53,783 nucleotides of DNA, taken from Oscillospiraceae bacterium (GTDB lineage: Bacteria; Bacillota; Clostridia; Oscillospirales; Oscillospiraceae). The notes beneath the pieces were generated by a model. It was not told the DNA's origin, made no database searches, and saw nothing but the letters and a program-made list of their open reading frames with translations. The stretch's first letter is position 1. Each line of letters opens with the position of its first letter. The stretch is from positions 1 to 53,783 of the forward strand of contig JAFTXW010000020.1 of the NCBI GenBank assembly GCA_017461445.1, given 5' to 3'. The position numbers and the translations under genes are program-made. Positions 24,337 through 32,187 of the stretch are shown in pieces.

Positions 24337-25417
24337 AATCAAACAGCTTTTCAAAGAAGCTCTTTTCTTCCGCTTTCACCTGCTCCACGGTCTGGCCGTA
24401 GACCACGGGCACCTTGCCCACGGCCTTGCCCTCGATCAGCACATAGGCAAAGCCCGCGTCGGCTCCTTCCACCGCCGGGGCATAGACAAAGCCCGGCCCG
24501 GGGAGCATCAGCTGGGGGCATTCCTCCTGGGTAACGGCAAAGTCGAAATCCGCCGCCGCCAGCACCTCTACCCGCTGTGCTTCGCCGCCCATCACTTCCA
24601 GGGTGCCTACCCGCTCCCCTTCCGTGACGATCCGCTGAACACTGTACCGGGCGAAGCCCTCCTCCAAAAGAGAAGCATGGTCGTTCCAGTCATCAGGATC
24701 ATCAATGGTCACGGCGATCAGCCGCCGCCCCTCCCTGCTGGCACTGGATACCAGAATGCGGCCCGCCGCCTGGGTATAGCCGGTCTTGACCCCGTCGGCC
24801 CCGTCTACCCGCCACAGGAGCTTATTGTGATTGGTCAGATACCGGTCACCGATGGTAACGGACTTGGCGGAGACGGTCTTGGCGAAAATGGGATTTTCCA
24901 TGGCGTAGGCAGCCAGCTTCGCCAGGTCTTTGGCTGTGGAGTAATGGCCGGGGCTGTCCAATCCGTTGGGATTTTCAAAATGGGTGCCCGTCAGGCCCAG
25001 CACACGGGCCTTGTCGTTCATCATTTCCGCAAAGCCTTCCACGGTGCCGCCGCAGTAGATGGCGAGAGCCACCGCCGCGTCGTTGCCGGAAGAGAGCATC
25101 AGCCCGTAGAGCAGCTCCTGAATGGTCAGCACTTCTCCCTCTTTCAGATACATGGAGGAGCCCTCGATGCCCACCGCCTCTTTGGGGATGCGCATCCGGT
25201 CTAAGACATTGCACTGCTCGCAGACCACCAGGGCCGTCATGATTTTCGTGGTGCTGGCGATCAGGCTTTGCTCTGTGGCGTTTTTCTCAAAGAGCACCCG
25301 TCCGCTGACGGCATCCACCACATAGGCCCGCTTCGCAGACACCGCCCGGGCCTGTACAGGTAAAAACAGAACGGCGGCCAGCAATGCAGCCGCCGTCCCG
25401 GCGATAACACGTTTCAT
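24332..25417 (-). CDS. D-alanyl-D-alanine carboxypeptidase (DacF/PBP5 type)
   Basis: A 361-residue secreted low-molecular-weight penicillin-binding protein that trims the terminal D-Ala of peptidoglycan stem peptides. It has a signal peptide (1-25), SxxK as STTK (S55-K58), SGN (110-112), KTG (211-213) and a C-terminal beta domain (about 265-340). The C-terminal helix (EEKSFFEKLFDL) is the usual membrane-binding tail. The stop codon TAG lies within the end of the palindromic repeat at 24197-24336. In spore formers the DacF type often acts in forespore wall synthesis. Confidence 0.93.
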   Translation of the reverse strand: MKRVIAGTAAALLAAVLFLPVQARAVSAKRAYVVDAVSGRVLFEKNATEQSLIASTTKIMTALVVCEQCNVLDRMRIPKEAVGIEGSSMYLKEGEVLTIQELLYGLMLSSGNDAAVALAIYCGGTVEGFAEMMNDKARVLGLTGTHFENPNGLDSPGHYSTAKDLAKLAAYAMENPIFAKTVSAKSVTIGDRYLTNHNKLLWRVDGADGVKTGYTQAAGRILVSSASREGRRLIAVTIDDPDDWNDHASLLEEGFARYSVQRIVTEGERVGTLEVMGGEAQRVEVLAAADFDFAVTQEECPQLMLPGPGFVYAPAVEGADAGFAYVLIEGKAVGKVPVVYGQTVEQVKAEEKSFFEKLFDL

Positions 25418-25457
25418 CTTTCCTCACCCGGGCATAGCTTTCCCAGGTTTGGCAATC

Positions 25458-25682
25458 TTATTCTTCGCTTTCGTCCTCGTCCTTATGCTCCCGGTGGTAG
25501 TCGATAATGACCATCAATCCCTTGGCAATGCCGAACAGGACACAGAACAGGCACACATAGAAAGTGATCCCCGAAAGCAAATCATTAAATCTACCGCCGG
25601 AGGACATATATGCCAGTGCAAACAGCCCGCAGGCCACGACGATGGCAAACATCGCCGTCAACAAACGCCAAATCTTATCCAT
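25458..25682 (-). CDS. Small two-helix membrane protein
   Basis: A 74-residue protein with two hydrophobic helices (about WRLLTAMFAIVVACGLFALAY and ITFYVCLFCVLFGIAKGLMVII) and a charged, acidic C-terminal tail. The ATG at 25682 is supported by AAGGAGG eight bases upstream; a longer frame starts inside the heptad array. It lies between gerW and the carboxypeptidase on the same strand. No family is recognised. A role in spore formation is only a guess from its neighbours. Confidence 0.65.
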   Translation of the reverse strand: MDKIWRLLTAMFAIVVACGLFALAYMSSGGRFNDLLSGITFYVCLFCVLFGIAKGLMVIIDYHREHKDEDESEE

Positions 25683-25699
25683 CGTACGGGCCTCCTTCA

Positions 25700-25730
25700 T
25701 TTTCAACTTTCAACTTTCAATTTTCAACTC
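25700..25730. repeat. Single heptad array between gerW and the small membrane protein
   Basis: About four TTGAAAA/TTGAAAG heptads on the minus strand. The gerW stop codon TGA is the first TTGA of the array, and the next gene's ribosome binding site follows at once. There is no inverted second arm. The unit sequence is the same as at 3035-3137 and 22111-22527. Confidence 0.8.
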
Positions 25731-26089
25731 TTCTTATTGCTGTCCAGGTAAGAGGTGATCTTATCCAGCGTATCCGGCACCATTTCCACGATCCGGTCAG
25801 CCGTTGTATTGGCGGGCGTTGCCACGGGGAGCATCCGCACGTTGCCGTCCTTCACGATCAGGAAGCAGATGGGGGTCACATGGACACCGCCGCCCACACC
25901 GCCGCCGAAGGCATTGTTATTTGCAAAATCGCTGCCGCCGCCGCCAAAGCCCACGCTGACACGGGACACGGGGATGATGGTCACGCCGTCGGGAGTGGAG
26001 ATGGGGGTACCGATGACGGAGTTCACGTCCACCATCTCGCGAATTTTCTGGATGGTATTTTCAAGCATGTTGGGAAGTTTTTCACTCAT
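25724..26089 (-). CDS. gerW: Spore protein GerW (YtfJ family)
   Basis: A 121-residue protein of the GerW/YtfJ family, found in endospore formers and needed for full germination in Bacillus. The conserved core NSVIGTPISTPDGVTIIPVSRVSVGFGGGGSDF and the glycine-rich GGGVGGGVHVTPICFLI are both present. The gene overlaps the upstream DUF2953 gene by 4 bp (ATGA), the pairing usual in Clostridia. The last codons and stop run into the heptad array, so the C-terminus SNKKS may have been altered. Confidence 0.93.
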   Translation of the reverse strand: MSEKLPNMLENTIQKIREMVDVNSVIGTPISTPDGVTIIPVSRVSVGFGGGGSDFANNNAFGGGVGGGVHVTPICFLIVKDGNVRMLPVATPANTTADRIVEMVPDTLDKITSYLDSNKKS

Positions 26090-26736
26090 GGATTCGCACC
26101 GCCTTTTCTTTGCTTTTTGATTTTCAGGAATTCTTTCACCGCCCGGATGCCGAATACGGTCACCAGAGCCAGGAGCCTGCCCAGGGTGATGGTGATATCC
26201 AGCCGGGCAGTGATAAGGGTCTCGGACGCGGTAAAGTCACATTCGACCTCCACGTTCCGCTTTTTGATCACGAGAAACCGTTCCAGCTGGGGCATCAGGT
26301 TGCCCACCGCCGCCCAGGCCCTGCCGTAATTCACCGCCAGGTCACAGGGGTCGCCCCCTGCCAGGATCAGCTTCGCTTCCAGCACATCCACCCGCAGCTT
26401 CCGCCGCAGACTGTTCAGCAGATCCAGTGCCACCTTTATCAGGGGCAGGAAATCCGTCAGCTTGCCGCCCTTGTCCTCTTTGGGCTTCTCCTCCGGGGGC
26501 GGAGGGGGATTCTGTGGGGCCTTGGGAGCGGGCTTTTTCGGCTCCTCCGGCTTTTGGGCGGGTTCCGGTTTCTTCTTTTTTTCCTTCTTTTCCTTTTTGG
26601 GAAGGGGGAAAACGGTGATTTTCAAGGGCCCAAGGATGATTTTTGCCACCAGTCCCGCCGCGTCATAGCGAACGCTGGCCCCCAATGGCAGCACCGCCAG
26701 AAGGGTCACCACCCCCAGCGCGATCAGCCAGCCCAT
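26086..26736 (-). CDS. DUF2953 domain protein
   Basis: A 216-residue membrane-associated protein: N-terminal helix (1-22), a lysine/glutamate then proline-rich spacer (about 48-88; KKEKKEKKKKPEPAQKPEE), then the DUF2953 core (AAVGNLMPQLERFLVIKKRNVEVECDF) and a hydrophobic tail helix. Commonly located next to gerW in spore formers, as here. No biochemical function is known. It directly follows scpB without a gap. Confidence 0.88.
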   Translation of the reverse strand: MGWLIALGVVTLLAVLPLGASVRYDAAGLVAKIILGPLKITVFPLPKKEKKEKKKKPEPAQKPEEPKKPAPKAPQNPPPPPEEKPKEDKGGKLTDFLPLIKVALDLLNSLRRKLRVDVLEAKLILAGGDPCDLAVNYGRAWAAVGNLMPQLERFLVIKKRNVEVECDFTASETLITARLDITITLGRLLALVTVFGIRAVKEFLKIKKQRKGGANP

Positions 26737-27300
26737 TTACTTGCCCTCCGCCGCCGGTTCCTCCGGCAGCTCGATAGGCTCGCCAAAGGAAATTTTATCG
26801 ATGGGCGGCAGCTCCTCCAGGGAAGCGAGTCCGAAAGTCCTCAGAAAATCAGGGGTCGTTTTATACTGGATGGGCCGTCCCGGCACGTTCAGCCGCCCGG
26901 CTTCCTCAATGAGCTTTTTATTCAGCAGAGCCGCCACGGAGTAGGCACTGTCCACACCTCTTATTTGCTCCACCATGGCCTTGGTGGCCGGCTGGTAGTA
27001 GGCAATGATGGTCAGGGTCTCCAATTGGGAAGAGGACAGCTTGGGGGGCTTGCGGGTCTCCAAAGCCTTGGTCACATAGTCCGCCATTTCGCCGGAGGAC
27101 ACCATCTGGTAGCCCTTTTCCAGCTTGATAATGCGGATGCCCCGCCGTTCATAGCTCAGCTGGTTGGCAAGAGCGTCGGCGGCGGATTCGATATCGGCTT
27201 CATCCGTTCCTAACGCGAAGGCCAGCCGGGAAATATCCACCCGCTCCCCCGCGGCAAAGAGGATGGCCTCAATGGCTCTTTGTAATTGTTCCAGCTCCAT
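26737..27300 (-). CDS. scpB: Segregation and condensation protein B
   Basis: ScpB is the winged-helix kite subunit of the SMC-ScpAB condensin that organises and segregates the chromosome. The 187 residues have the expected pattern: QRAIEAILFAAGERVDISRLA, the conserved LETLTIIAYYQPATKAMVEQIRGVDS and YKTTPDFLRTFGL near the end. The start overlaps the scpA stop (TGATG). Confidence 0.95.
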   Translation of the reverse strand: MELEQLQRAIEAILFAAGERVDISRLAFALGTDEADIESAADALANQLSYERRGIRIIKLEKGYQMVSSGEMADYVTKALETRKPPKLSSSQLETLTIIAYYQPATKAMVEQIRGVDSAYSVAALLNKKLIEEAGRLNVPGRPIQYKTTPDFLRTFGLASLEELPPIDKISFGEPIELPEEPAAEGK

Positions 27301-28091
27301 CAGGTCAGCTCCTTTCGCTCGGTTTCGTCCAGCAGGCGGACGTTGGGATTATCGCCGTTCACATCGTCCTCCAATGTGACGGAATTGGTCTTGCACAGGT
27401 CAAGGACAGCCAGGAAGGTCGCCACGATCTCGGAGCGGCTCTTGTTGCCCTTAAAGAGGTTTTTAAGCCGTTCCACACCCCGCAGCACCAGCTGGCGCAG
27501 CACTTCCCCGGTCTTTCTGCCGATGGGATACCGCTCCTTGCCCACGATACCCTGGAAATTGGTGGTGGGCGGGGGCAGCTGCCGCTGGTTCCGCTCGGAG
27601 ATGGTATCCAAAGCCCGCAGCAGGTCGATCACGTCGTGCTTATAGCGGTAGGTCTTGTCCTTTCGCAATGGCTCCGGGTCTTTGGTAAAGAGACAGCGTC
27701 CGATCTCGTTCCTCGGCTCCAGCTGGGCCACGGCCACCCGAATTTGCTCCATGGCTTCCTTCCGCTTGCGCTCCACAAGGGACTGGCGCAGCAGGTCCAG
27801 CTCGCTTTCCGCTTCCGCCTGCTCGGCAGCGGAGAGGAGCATTTTGGTCTTAATGAGCATCAGGTGGGAGGCCATGGTGATGAATTCACTGGCGATCTCC
27901 ATATCCAGCCGCTTCATTTCTTCCAGGTAGGCGAGATATTGCTCCAGAATGGCGGTGATGGACACGTCCTGAATCTCGATTTTGTTCTTGCTCAGCAGTT
28001 CAAAAATAACATCCAGAGGGCCCTCGAAATCCTCCATGGTCTCGGTTCGGGTATGGACGATGCCCTCCAAACGGTATTGCGGTTCTCCCAT
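27300..28091 (-). CDS. scpA: Segregation and condensation protein A
   Basis: ScpA is the kleisin that bridges the SMC heads. The 263-residue protein has the N-terminal kleisin motif (EDFEGPLDVIFELLSKNKIEIQDVSI) and LIKTKMLL. It opens the scpA-scpB-DUF2953-gerW operon from a promoter at 28124-28152. The start at 28091 follows AAAGGAAACCGTT. Confidence 0.95.
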   Translation of the reverse strand: MGEPQYRLEGIVHTRTETMEDFEGPLDVIFELLSKNKIEIQDVSITAILEQYLAYLEEMKRLDMEIASEFITMASHLMLIKTKMLLSAAEQAEAESELDLLRQSLVERKRKEAMEQIRVAVAQLEPRNEIGRCLFTKDPEPLRKDKTYRYKHDVIDLLRALDTISERNQRQLPPPTTNFQGIVGKERYPIGRKTGEVLRQLVLRGVERLKNLFKGNKSRSEIVATFLAVLDLCKTNSVTLEDDVNGDNPNVRLLDETERKELT

Positions 28092-28123
28092 AACGGTTTC
28101 CTTTAATAAAGTATATTTTGGGT

Positions 28124-28152
28124 ATTATAGCATTCTTTTGGAATATGCGCAA
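28124..28152 (-). promoter_or_regulatory. Sigma-A promoter of the scpA operon
   Basis: On the minus strand TTGCGC (28152-28147), 17-bp spacer, perfect TATAAT (28129-28124). It is divergent from the promoter at 28189-28217. Confidence 0.75.
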
Positions 28153-28188
28153 GGGTTCGGGAAAAAATAAAGATTCTTTTAGAAAGGA

Positions 28189-28217
28189 TTGCATTTTTGA
28201 AATGGGTGTGTTATGAT
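28189..28217 (+). promoter_or_regulatory. Sigma-A promoter of the small membrane protein at 28253
   Basis: TTGCAT (28189-28194), 17-bp spacer, TATGAT (28212-28217). The -35 is the same TTGCAT seen at 4665. Confidence 0.7.
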
Positions 28218-28252
28218 TACTCTACAGAATCGTAACCGTGGAGGGATGTACC

Positions 28253-28546
28253 GTGGCAAAGCGTAACCGTTACCGTGAAATGGAAAATCTGATGACCAAG
28301 ATCCTGATCGTGGATGCTCTGGTCTTTGTTCTGTACCTGCTGTGCGCCGGAAAGGGCTGGGATGTGTTCAAGGTCATCTCTGCCATTATTTCCACTGTCG
28401 GCTCCCTTTTATGCCTGGGCTGGCTGTATATTACGGGTGAATTCCCCCGCCGCCGCAGCCTGTGGATGATCACGGGCTTCATCGGCATCGTGGCCTGCGT
28501 GATCTTCTCCCTGATCCTCGGCTACCCCTGCCCGCCCCTGGCCTGA
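28253..28546 (+). CDS. Small membrane protein, three predicted helices
   Basis: A 97-residue protein: basic N-terminus (KRNRYREMENLMTK) and hydrophobic segments at about 17-33, 40-62 and 72-92. The GTG at 28253 is preferred because GGAGGG lies 7 bp upstream; an earlier GTG at 28238 lacks a ribosome binding site. It has its own promoter and terminator, so it is monocistronic, and it diverges from scpA. No family recognised. Confidence 0.75.
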   Translation: MAKRNRYREMENLMTKILIVDALVFVLYLLCAGKGWDVFKVISAIISTVGSLLCLGWLYITGEFPRRRSLWMITGFIGIVACVIFSLILGYPCPPLA

Positions 28547-28562
28547 TATCTACATAACGTTT

Positions 28563-28592
28563 AAGAGGTGACCGCTTCGTCGGCCACCTCTT
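28563..28592 (+). terminator. Terminator after the small membrane protein
   Basis: AAGAGGTGACCG (28563-28574) pairs with CGGCCACCTCTT (28581-28592) with one mismatch, followed by TTT. Confidence 0.8.
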
Positions 28593-28622
28593 TTTGTCAT
28601 AGTCATATATATAAGCAAAAAA

Positions 28623-29153
28623 TCATGCACTTCGATTACAATGTATGCGAAGATTGTACAAAACACAGTATGCTACAGAAGGTAACAACGTAATATTTGC
28701 AAATGCCATGTATGCCCTTCTAACATAATCAGTTTCGCTGACGAAAGCTCCTCCTGGAAGAGGGATAGCATTTGCATGCATCCACAAGCCTATATGGAAT
28801 ATGAGCATGATCAGAAAATAAATCCCACTGCCCCGAATCGTTTTTTTCCGCTCGGCACGACGGTACAGAAAAAGATAAAGAAGGAACTCCGAAAGCATCC
28901 ATCGAAAAACATCTGCATTTACCTCAACATTATTTACATCGAGGTAGAACAAAAAATAAGTAAACGTGCGCGGATGCTCAAATTTTATAACATCATCCCA
29001 TGCAGATAAAGCACCGGCAATACAACTTATGAAAAAGTAAACTGTCAGCAGTGTACACGGTACGCATATCACTCTATGTAAAATAGAAACAACATCCAAT
29101 CGCCTGTTATTGGAAGCATTGTTATTCTCTGTATTTTTATTTATAGAAAACAC
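28623..29153 (-). CDS. Unidentified AT-rich membrane protein
   Basis: About 176 residues with four predicted membrane helices (VICVPCTLLTVYFFISCIAGAL, MLSEFLLYLFLYRR, IYFLIMLIFHIGLWM, FANITLLPSVAYCVLY). The GTG at 29153 is preferred because AAGGAGG is 8 bp upstream; the ATG at 29189 has no ribosome binding site. Base composition is clearly more AT-rich than the flanks, and the gene sits with a DUF2019-like gene beside a dispersed repeat, so horizontal acquisition is likely. No family recognised. Confidence 0.65.
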   Translation of the reverse strand: MFSINKNTENNNASNNRRLDVVSILHRVICVPCTLLTVYFFISCIAGALSAWDDVIKFEHPRTFTYFLFYLDVNNVEVNADVFRWMLSEFLLYLFLYRRAERKKTIRGSGIYFLIMLIFHIGLWMHANAIPLPGGAFVSETDYVRRAYMAFANITLLPSVAYCVLYNLRIHCNRSA

Positions 29154-29195
29154 GATAATTGCCTCCTTATTTTTTGTGTCTGAATCCAAAGTAAC

Positions 29196-29552
29196 CTATT
29201 TAAATCGAAAAGGCTTGCAGTATTGCAGGCATTGTTCCGCTGAAAAGCGAATATAACGGTCCGAACCATTTTCCGAGATGGTTTGCAATTCTGTTATGCC
29301 TTCTTCTGTATGCGTTTCCGCCTGGATGCAATATGCGCCTGCGGATATCCTCACATTTTCATCCTCATGTTCCAGCAAGGACAGTATCAGGTCAGCGCAC
29401 TTATCAGGATCTTCAAACATTTCACACTTTAGCTTATGCAGTCCCGTCATGGCCCGGTTGTGAATCTGCCGAAGCCGCTTATCTTGCAGTTCTTCAAAGG
29501 TTCTGGCGAACTTTTTGCTATATTGCACGAATGCGGTGTAATGATCCTTCAT
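29196..29552 (-). CDS. DUF2019-like small HEAT-type helical protein
   Basis: A 118-residue protein, mostly helical. The segment CADLILSLLEHEDENVRISAGAYCIQAETH followed by an IRFSAEQCLQYC helix resembles DUF2019 proteins, which adopt a small HEAT-like fold and are often found near toxin or immunity loci. The start at 29552 follows AGGAGGAACG. It is upstream of, and probably cotranscribed with, the membrane protein at 28623-29153. Family assignment is tentative. Confidence 0.6.
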   Translation of the reverse strand: MKDHYTAFVQYSKKFARTFEELQDKRLRQIHNRAMTGLHKLKCEMFEDPDKCADLILSLLEHEDENVRISAGAYCIQAETHTEEGITELQTISENGSDRYIRFSAEQCLQYCKPFRFK

Positions 29553-29580
29553 CGTTCCTCCTGTATCGTTCGGTAACATG

Positions 29581-29835
29581 GCTGCGATGCACAGCATCGC
29601 ACAAAACAGCTTCCCCCGGGGGGAAGCTGTCAGCGAAGCTGACTGATGAGGAATGCGGGCGGAAATCTTTCATTTACGCTTTTGTTGCAGGCCTTGTACC
29701 AGCCATCAGTGCACGCCATTCCTCTTCCGACCCGGCATAGCCGGGCCACCTTCCCCCCGGGGGAAGGGATTTGCCGCCTTCGGCGGTGCGATTTGTTCCA
29801 AATCGCCGGGCGACCGCAAGGGTCGCCCCTACGCC
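29581..29835. repeat. Dispersed repeat, copy 1
   Basis: About 255 bp of nested palindromes: TGCGATGC...GCATCGCA, CAGCTTCCCCC/GGGGGAAGCTG, CCCGGC/GCCGGG, CTTCCCCCCGGGGGAAG and GGCGACC/GGTCGCC. A homologous copy lies at 36100-36345 with the core inverted (shared blocks include GGCGTGCACTGATGGCT and CATTCCTCATCAGTC). It fills the gap 29553-29903, where no gene is seen. The short open frames here are by-products of the repeat. Confidence 0.85.
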
Positions 29836-29855
29836 ACACATGGCAGAATTTACTT

Positions 29856-29888
29856 ATCGATAGAACAAGTTTCTCCCCCAACAAAGTT
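29856..29888. repeat. Degenerate duplication of the kinase gene 3' end
   Basis: The segment with ATCGATAGAACAAGTTTC followed by CCCCCAACAAA resembles 30265-30297 (ACCGATAGAACGAATTTCCCCCAATAAA), which encodes the last residues (FIGGNSFYR) of the kinase. The duplicated copy has a one-base shift and is not functional. The two copies bracket the AT-rich gene 29904-30209. Confidence 0.45.
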
Positions 29889-29903
29889 TCGTAACAAAGC
29901 CAC

Positions 29904-30209
29904 CTAAAAATTCAACTTAGGAATACCCTCCGGGCACTCGGACACATGTTCCGCAACGATTCTTGCTTTTTTATTCTCGTCCGCCAAAACCTTTTTGTTC
30001 AGCCATTCCACAAAGGCATCGCTCCGGTATTTTACGCCGCAAAATACTTTTCCGTTTTTGTCCCGAAATGTCACCCAATAGGAGTGCTTTATCTGCTTAT
30101 TGTACAGCCACTTTGTAAATCGCTTTTGGAGAACATCTCTGTTCTCAATAACAAATTGCGGTACATCAATGATATCCGCGTCAATGTCAAATTGAAGTAT
30201 GAGCCTCAT
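29904..30209 (-). CDS. Unidentified small AT-rich protein
   Basis: A 101-residue soluble protein, MRLILQFDIDADIIDVPQF at the start and VTFRDKNGKVFCGVKYRSDAFVEWLNKKVL in the middle. GGGAGG lies upstream of the ATG at 30209. It is bounded on one side by the kinase 3' end and on the other by a degenerate copy of that same end (29856-29888), then by the dispersed repeat. No family recognised. The AT-rich composition suggests acquisition. Confidence 0.6.
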   Translation of the reverse strand: MRLILQFDIDADIIDVPQFVIENRDVLQKRFTKWLYNKQIKHSYWVTFRDKNGKVFCGVKYRSDAFVEWLNKKVLADENKKARIVAEHVSECPEGIPKLNF

Positions 30210-30263
30210 GGGGATTTTCCTCCCGATATATCTCTATGTTCCAAAATGTCTTCGGATTTCTTT

Positions 30264-31964
30264 TTACCGATAGAACGAATTTCCCCCAATAAACTCTCTC
30301 ACCAGGCTGGTGGGCGGGATTTCATCGTCCACATCTGCCTCCTGGACGAAGTTCAGCACCTTGACGATGGAGCGCACCTCGTCGTAGCATTCGTCCTCGG
30401 GCTGTACCGCTGTCAGCAGGGGGAAGATGTGCTTTTTCAGCACTGCCAGCTCGTACAGCGTGGAGCTGTTGAAAATCACGTCGGCGTTCTCCTGATAGGG
30501 GAATATCCACCGCCGCTCTCCCCTTCTGACGCTGTCCCACATGGAGAGGGTCCGCTGGACGGAGGAATTGCGGGTCTCGTAGTCCCGGACGATCCGCCGC
30601 AGCAGCCGCAGGTAGCTGGTGGGGATGCGGTTGTGGTTGTCCAGATTCAGCGGAAGCAGGGGGCTGACGTACAGCCGGAAAATCAGATTGGGGGCCACAT
30701 TCTCGGGAAGCATCATGGGATTCAGGCCATGAAGCCCCTCCACGATGATAACGGAATCGGGATGAAGCCGCAGCTTTTCGCCCCGCCACTCCCGGCGGCC
30801 TTTCTTGAAATTAAAGGAGGGCAGCTCCACCTCCTCCCCTGCCAGCAGCTTTGCCATATCCTGCCGGAAAAGGTCGGTATCGATGGTGTTGATGTGCTCC
30901 AAATCCAGCTTGCCGTCGGGGCCGGGAGCGATCTTGTCCCGGTCGATGTAGTAATCGTCCAGGCTCATGAGGATGGGCTTCTTGCCGTGGACCCGGAGCT
31001 GGGTGGCCAGGCGGTTGGCAGAGGTGGTCTTGCCGGAGGAGCTGGGGCCCGCCAGCATGACGGCCTTGGCCCCCCGCTGGCAGACCATGTCCGCCACCTG
31101 GGAATACCGCTTTTCGTGGAGGGCTTCGTTGACCCGGATCAGCTCCCGGATGCGCCCGGAGGTAGTCAGGTCGTTCAGGTCTGCCACCGTCTCGCACTCC
31201 ATCAGGCCGCACCACCGCTCGCCCTCGTTGAACACGCTGAGGAAATTGGGCATGGCGGGCACCCTGGCACAGGTGTCGGGCTTCTCATTATCGGGGTATA
31301 CGAATACAAAGCCCCCGTCGGCGGGCACGATATCCCACACCGTCAGATACCCGGTGGAGGGCATCATCTCGCCGTAGTAATAGTCGGCAAAGTCCCCGTA
31401 GGCGTATTCGTCAAAATAATCCGCGTCCCGCCAGCGCAGCAGCCGGGCCTTGTCCAGCTGGCCCTCCCGGGTATAGCGGTCAAGTACCTGCTGCAGGGGC
31501 ACCCGGCGGCGGATCAGGGGGATATCCTCCTCCACCAGCCGCGCCACCCGGGCCTTCAGAGCGGCGGCAGAGAAATCCTCCGCGCCGATGACTTCTATGT
31601 AAACGCTGTCCCCAAGGGTGCAGTTCATTTTCGCCACCGCCTGGGGCCACAGCTGCCGCAGGGCCAGGAAAATGGCAAACTGGGCCGTGCGGATGTAGGC
31701 CTCCTTGCCCTGGGGGTCGGAATACCGCAGCAGCCGCACCTCGCCCCCCGACGCCGCCATGGCCCGGCGCATGGAGGGGCGGTCAGGGTCTGCGTCCTTT
31801 TCCCGCAGGGGGATATAGTTCAGGGTAAATACCTCACCGGCGATCTTCGCCGCGATGGGCCGCCGGGCAAGGGAAGCATCGTCCAGCCCCAGCTCCCGGG
31901 CCAGCTCCAGCAAAGACCTCCCGGGCCTTGCCTCCACCCTTCTGCCGTCCAAATTTAAATACAT
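30264..31964 (-). CDS. Uridine kinase-like nucleoside kinase with tRNA-synthetase-type N-terminal domains
   Basis: A 566-residue protein. The N-terminal half resembles the TGS and SAD (threonyl/alanyl-tRNA-synthetase editing-type) regions; the C-terminal half is a P-loop phosphoribulokinase/uridine kinase domain. Walker A is GPSSSGKT (306-313), followed by MSLDDYYIDRDKI, INTIDTDLFRQDM and VIIVEGLHGLN. This fusion is widespread in Clostridia and often annotated as nucleoside kinase; the true substrate is unknown. The start at 31964 follows GAGGAGGTGCGGTT. Promoter at 32008-32036. Confidence 0.88.
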   Translation of the reverse strand: MYLNLDGRRVEARPGRSLLELARELGLDDASLARRPIAAKIAGEVFTLNYIPLREKDADPDRPSMRRAMAASGGEVRLLRYSDPQGKEAYIRTAQFAIFLALRQLWPQAVAKMNCTLGDSVYIEVIGAEDFSAAALKARVARLVEEDIPLIRRRVPLQQVLDRYTREGQLDKARLLRWRDADYFDEYAYGDFADYYYGEMMPSTGYLTVWDIVPADGGFVFVYPDNEKPDTCARVPAMPNFLSVFNEGERWCGLMECETVADLNDLTTSGRIRELIRVNEALHEKRYSQVADMVCQRGAKAVMLAGPSSSGKTTSANRLATQLRVHGKKPILMSLDDYYIDRDKIAPGPDGKLDLEHINTIDTDLFRQDMAKLLAGEEVELPSFNFKKGRREWRGEKLRLHPDSVIIVEGLHGLNPMMLPENVAPNLIFRLYVSPLLPLNLDNHNRIPTSYLRLLRRIVRDYETRNSSVQRTLSMWDSVRRGERRWIFPYQENADVIFNSSTLYELAVLKKHIFPLLTAVQPEDECYDEVRSIVKVLNFVQEADVDDEIPPTSLVREFIGGNSFYR

Positions 31965-32007
31965 AACCGCACCTCCTCATGGTGTTTTTGCACAATTTGT
32001 ACCGATT

Positions 32008-32036
32008 ATTATAGCACCCCTTTGGCTTATTTGCAA
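32008..32036 (-). promoter_or_regulatory. Sigma-A promoter of the nucleoside kinase
   Basis: On the minus strand TTGCAA (32036-32031), 17-bp spacer, perfect TATAAT (32013-32008). Confidence 0.8.
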
Positions 32037-32122
32037 TATGGAAATGTAAACTTTCTGAGAATGTCGCTTTACCGCTTCCCCAGGGATGCGGCATAGCCGC
32101 AAAATAACCTCTGACAGTCTGA

Positions 32123-32149
32123 GAGGGAGCGACATGTCATCGCTCCCTC
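32123..32149. terminator. Hairpin after spoIID
   Basis: A perfect 10-bp stem, GAGGGAGCGA (32123-32132) with TCGCTCCCTC (32140-32149), 7-nt loop. On the minus strand it follows the spoIID stop at 32188. T-tracts are weak on both sides, so termination strength is uncertain. Confidence 0.6.
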
Positions 32150-32187
32150 CTGCGTCCTTTATAATATGGTCGGATTTTCAAGTTATC

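Noticed and set aside
29630-29907. Several overlapping short frames in both strands between 29630 and 29907
   Set aside because: All lie inside dispersed repeat copy 1 and encode compositionally odd peptides on every strand.
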